DNA of 5,292 nt from Pseudomonadota bacterium (GTDB lineage Bacteria; Pseudomonadota; Alphaproteobacteria; Rhizobiales; Rhizobiaceae). Positions 5,264-5,292 of this stretch are shown here, in pieces. The notes under the pieces were generated by a model. It ran no database searches. It had not been told where the DNA came from and was given only the letters and a program-made list of their open reading frames with translations. The number at the start of each line of letters is the position of its first letter. Positions within the stretch are counted from its first letter, which is position 1. The DNA is taken from the NCBI GenBank assembly GCA_023433855.1, contig JAEYTV010000137.1, forward strand, positions 1 through 5,292, written 5' to 3'. A program made the translations under genes and the position numbers.

Positions 5264-5292
5264 TCCTAACGCATCAGCGTGAAGGGGATGCC

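Noticed and set aside
5266..5292. Possible C-terminal tail of a minus-strand gene (G-I-P-F-T-L-M-R then TAG) converging on pdxH
   Set aside because: Only eight codons are visible and a stop-free run this short occurs easily by chance. The gene order makes it possible, but it needs the sequence right of the window.

Overview
The window looks like ordinary chromosomal core DNA from a GC-rich alphaproteobacterium, most likely a member of the Hyphomicrobiales (Rhizobiaceae or a close family). This rests on the gene types (a DUF1344-type secreted protein, an RT0821/Lpp0805-like lipoprotein, a short rhizobial-type PdxH ending in R-M-Y-P), on GTG starts, and on the gene order. No mobile element, CRISPR array, tRNA or rRNA was seen, and base use looks even across the window.

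Layout, left to right. Positions 1-740 (minus) hold the N-terminal part of a membrane-anchored sensor with a CHASE-like periplasmic domain; its output domain lies beyond the left edge. A non-coding stretch of about 280 bases with two small inverted repeats separates it from a divergent gene (1022-1282, plus) for a small exported DUF1344-type protein. This converges with a minus-strand block read right to left: an RT0821/Lpp0805-like lipoprotein (4544-4131), a DnaJ-type co-chaperone without zinc finger (3960-2869), the enoyl-ACP reductase FabI (2730-1912) and a histidine phosphatase (1892-1305). pdxH (4643-5263, plus) is divergent from the lipoprotein gene.

Function. FabI performs the last reduction of each fatty-acid elongation cycle and PdxH makes pyridoxal 5'-phosphate; both are housekeeping enzymes. 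fabI and the phosphatase gene are 19 bases apart and almost certainly co-transcribed. dnaJ may be read into them, but a candidate hairpin and a palindrome-bearing promoter candidate lie between dnaJ and fabI. A good hairpin overlaps the lipoprotein stop codon and probably separates that gene from dnaJ.

I found no convincing undescribed multi-gene system. The points most worth a second look are the cut-off CHASE sensor (hidden beneath a longer antisense reading frame), the perfect 15-base palindrome in the fabI leader, the dnaJ-fabI-phosphatase linkage, and start-site corrections for four genes.
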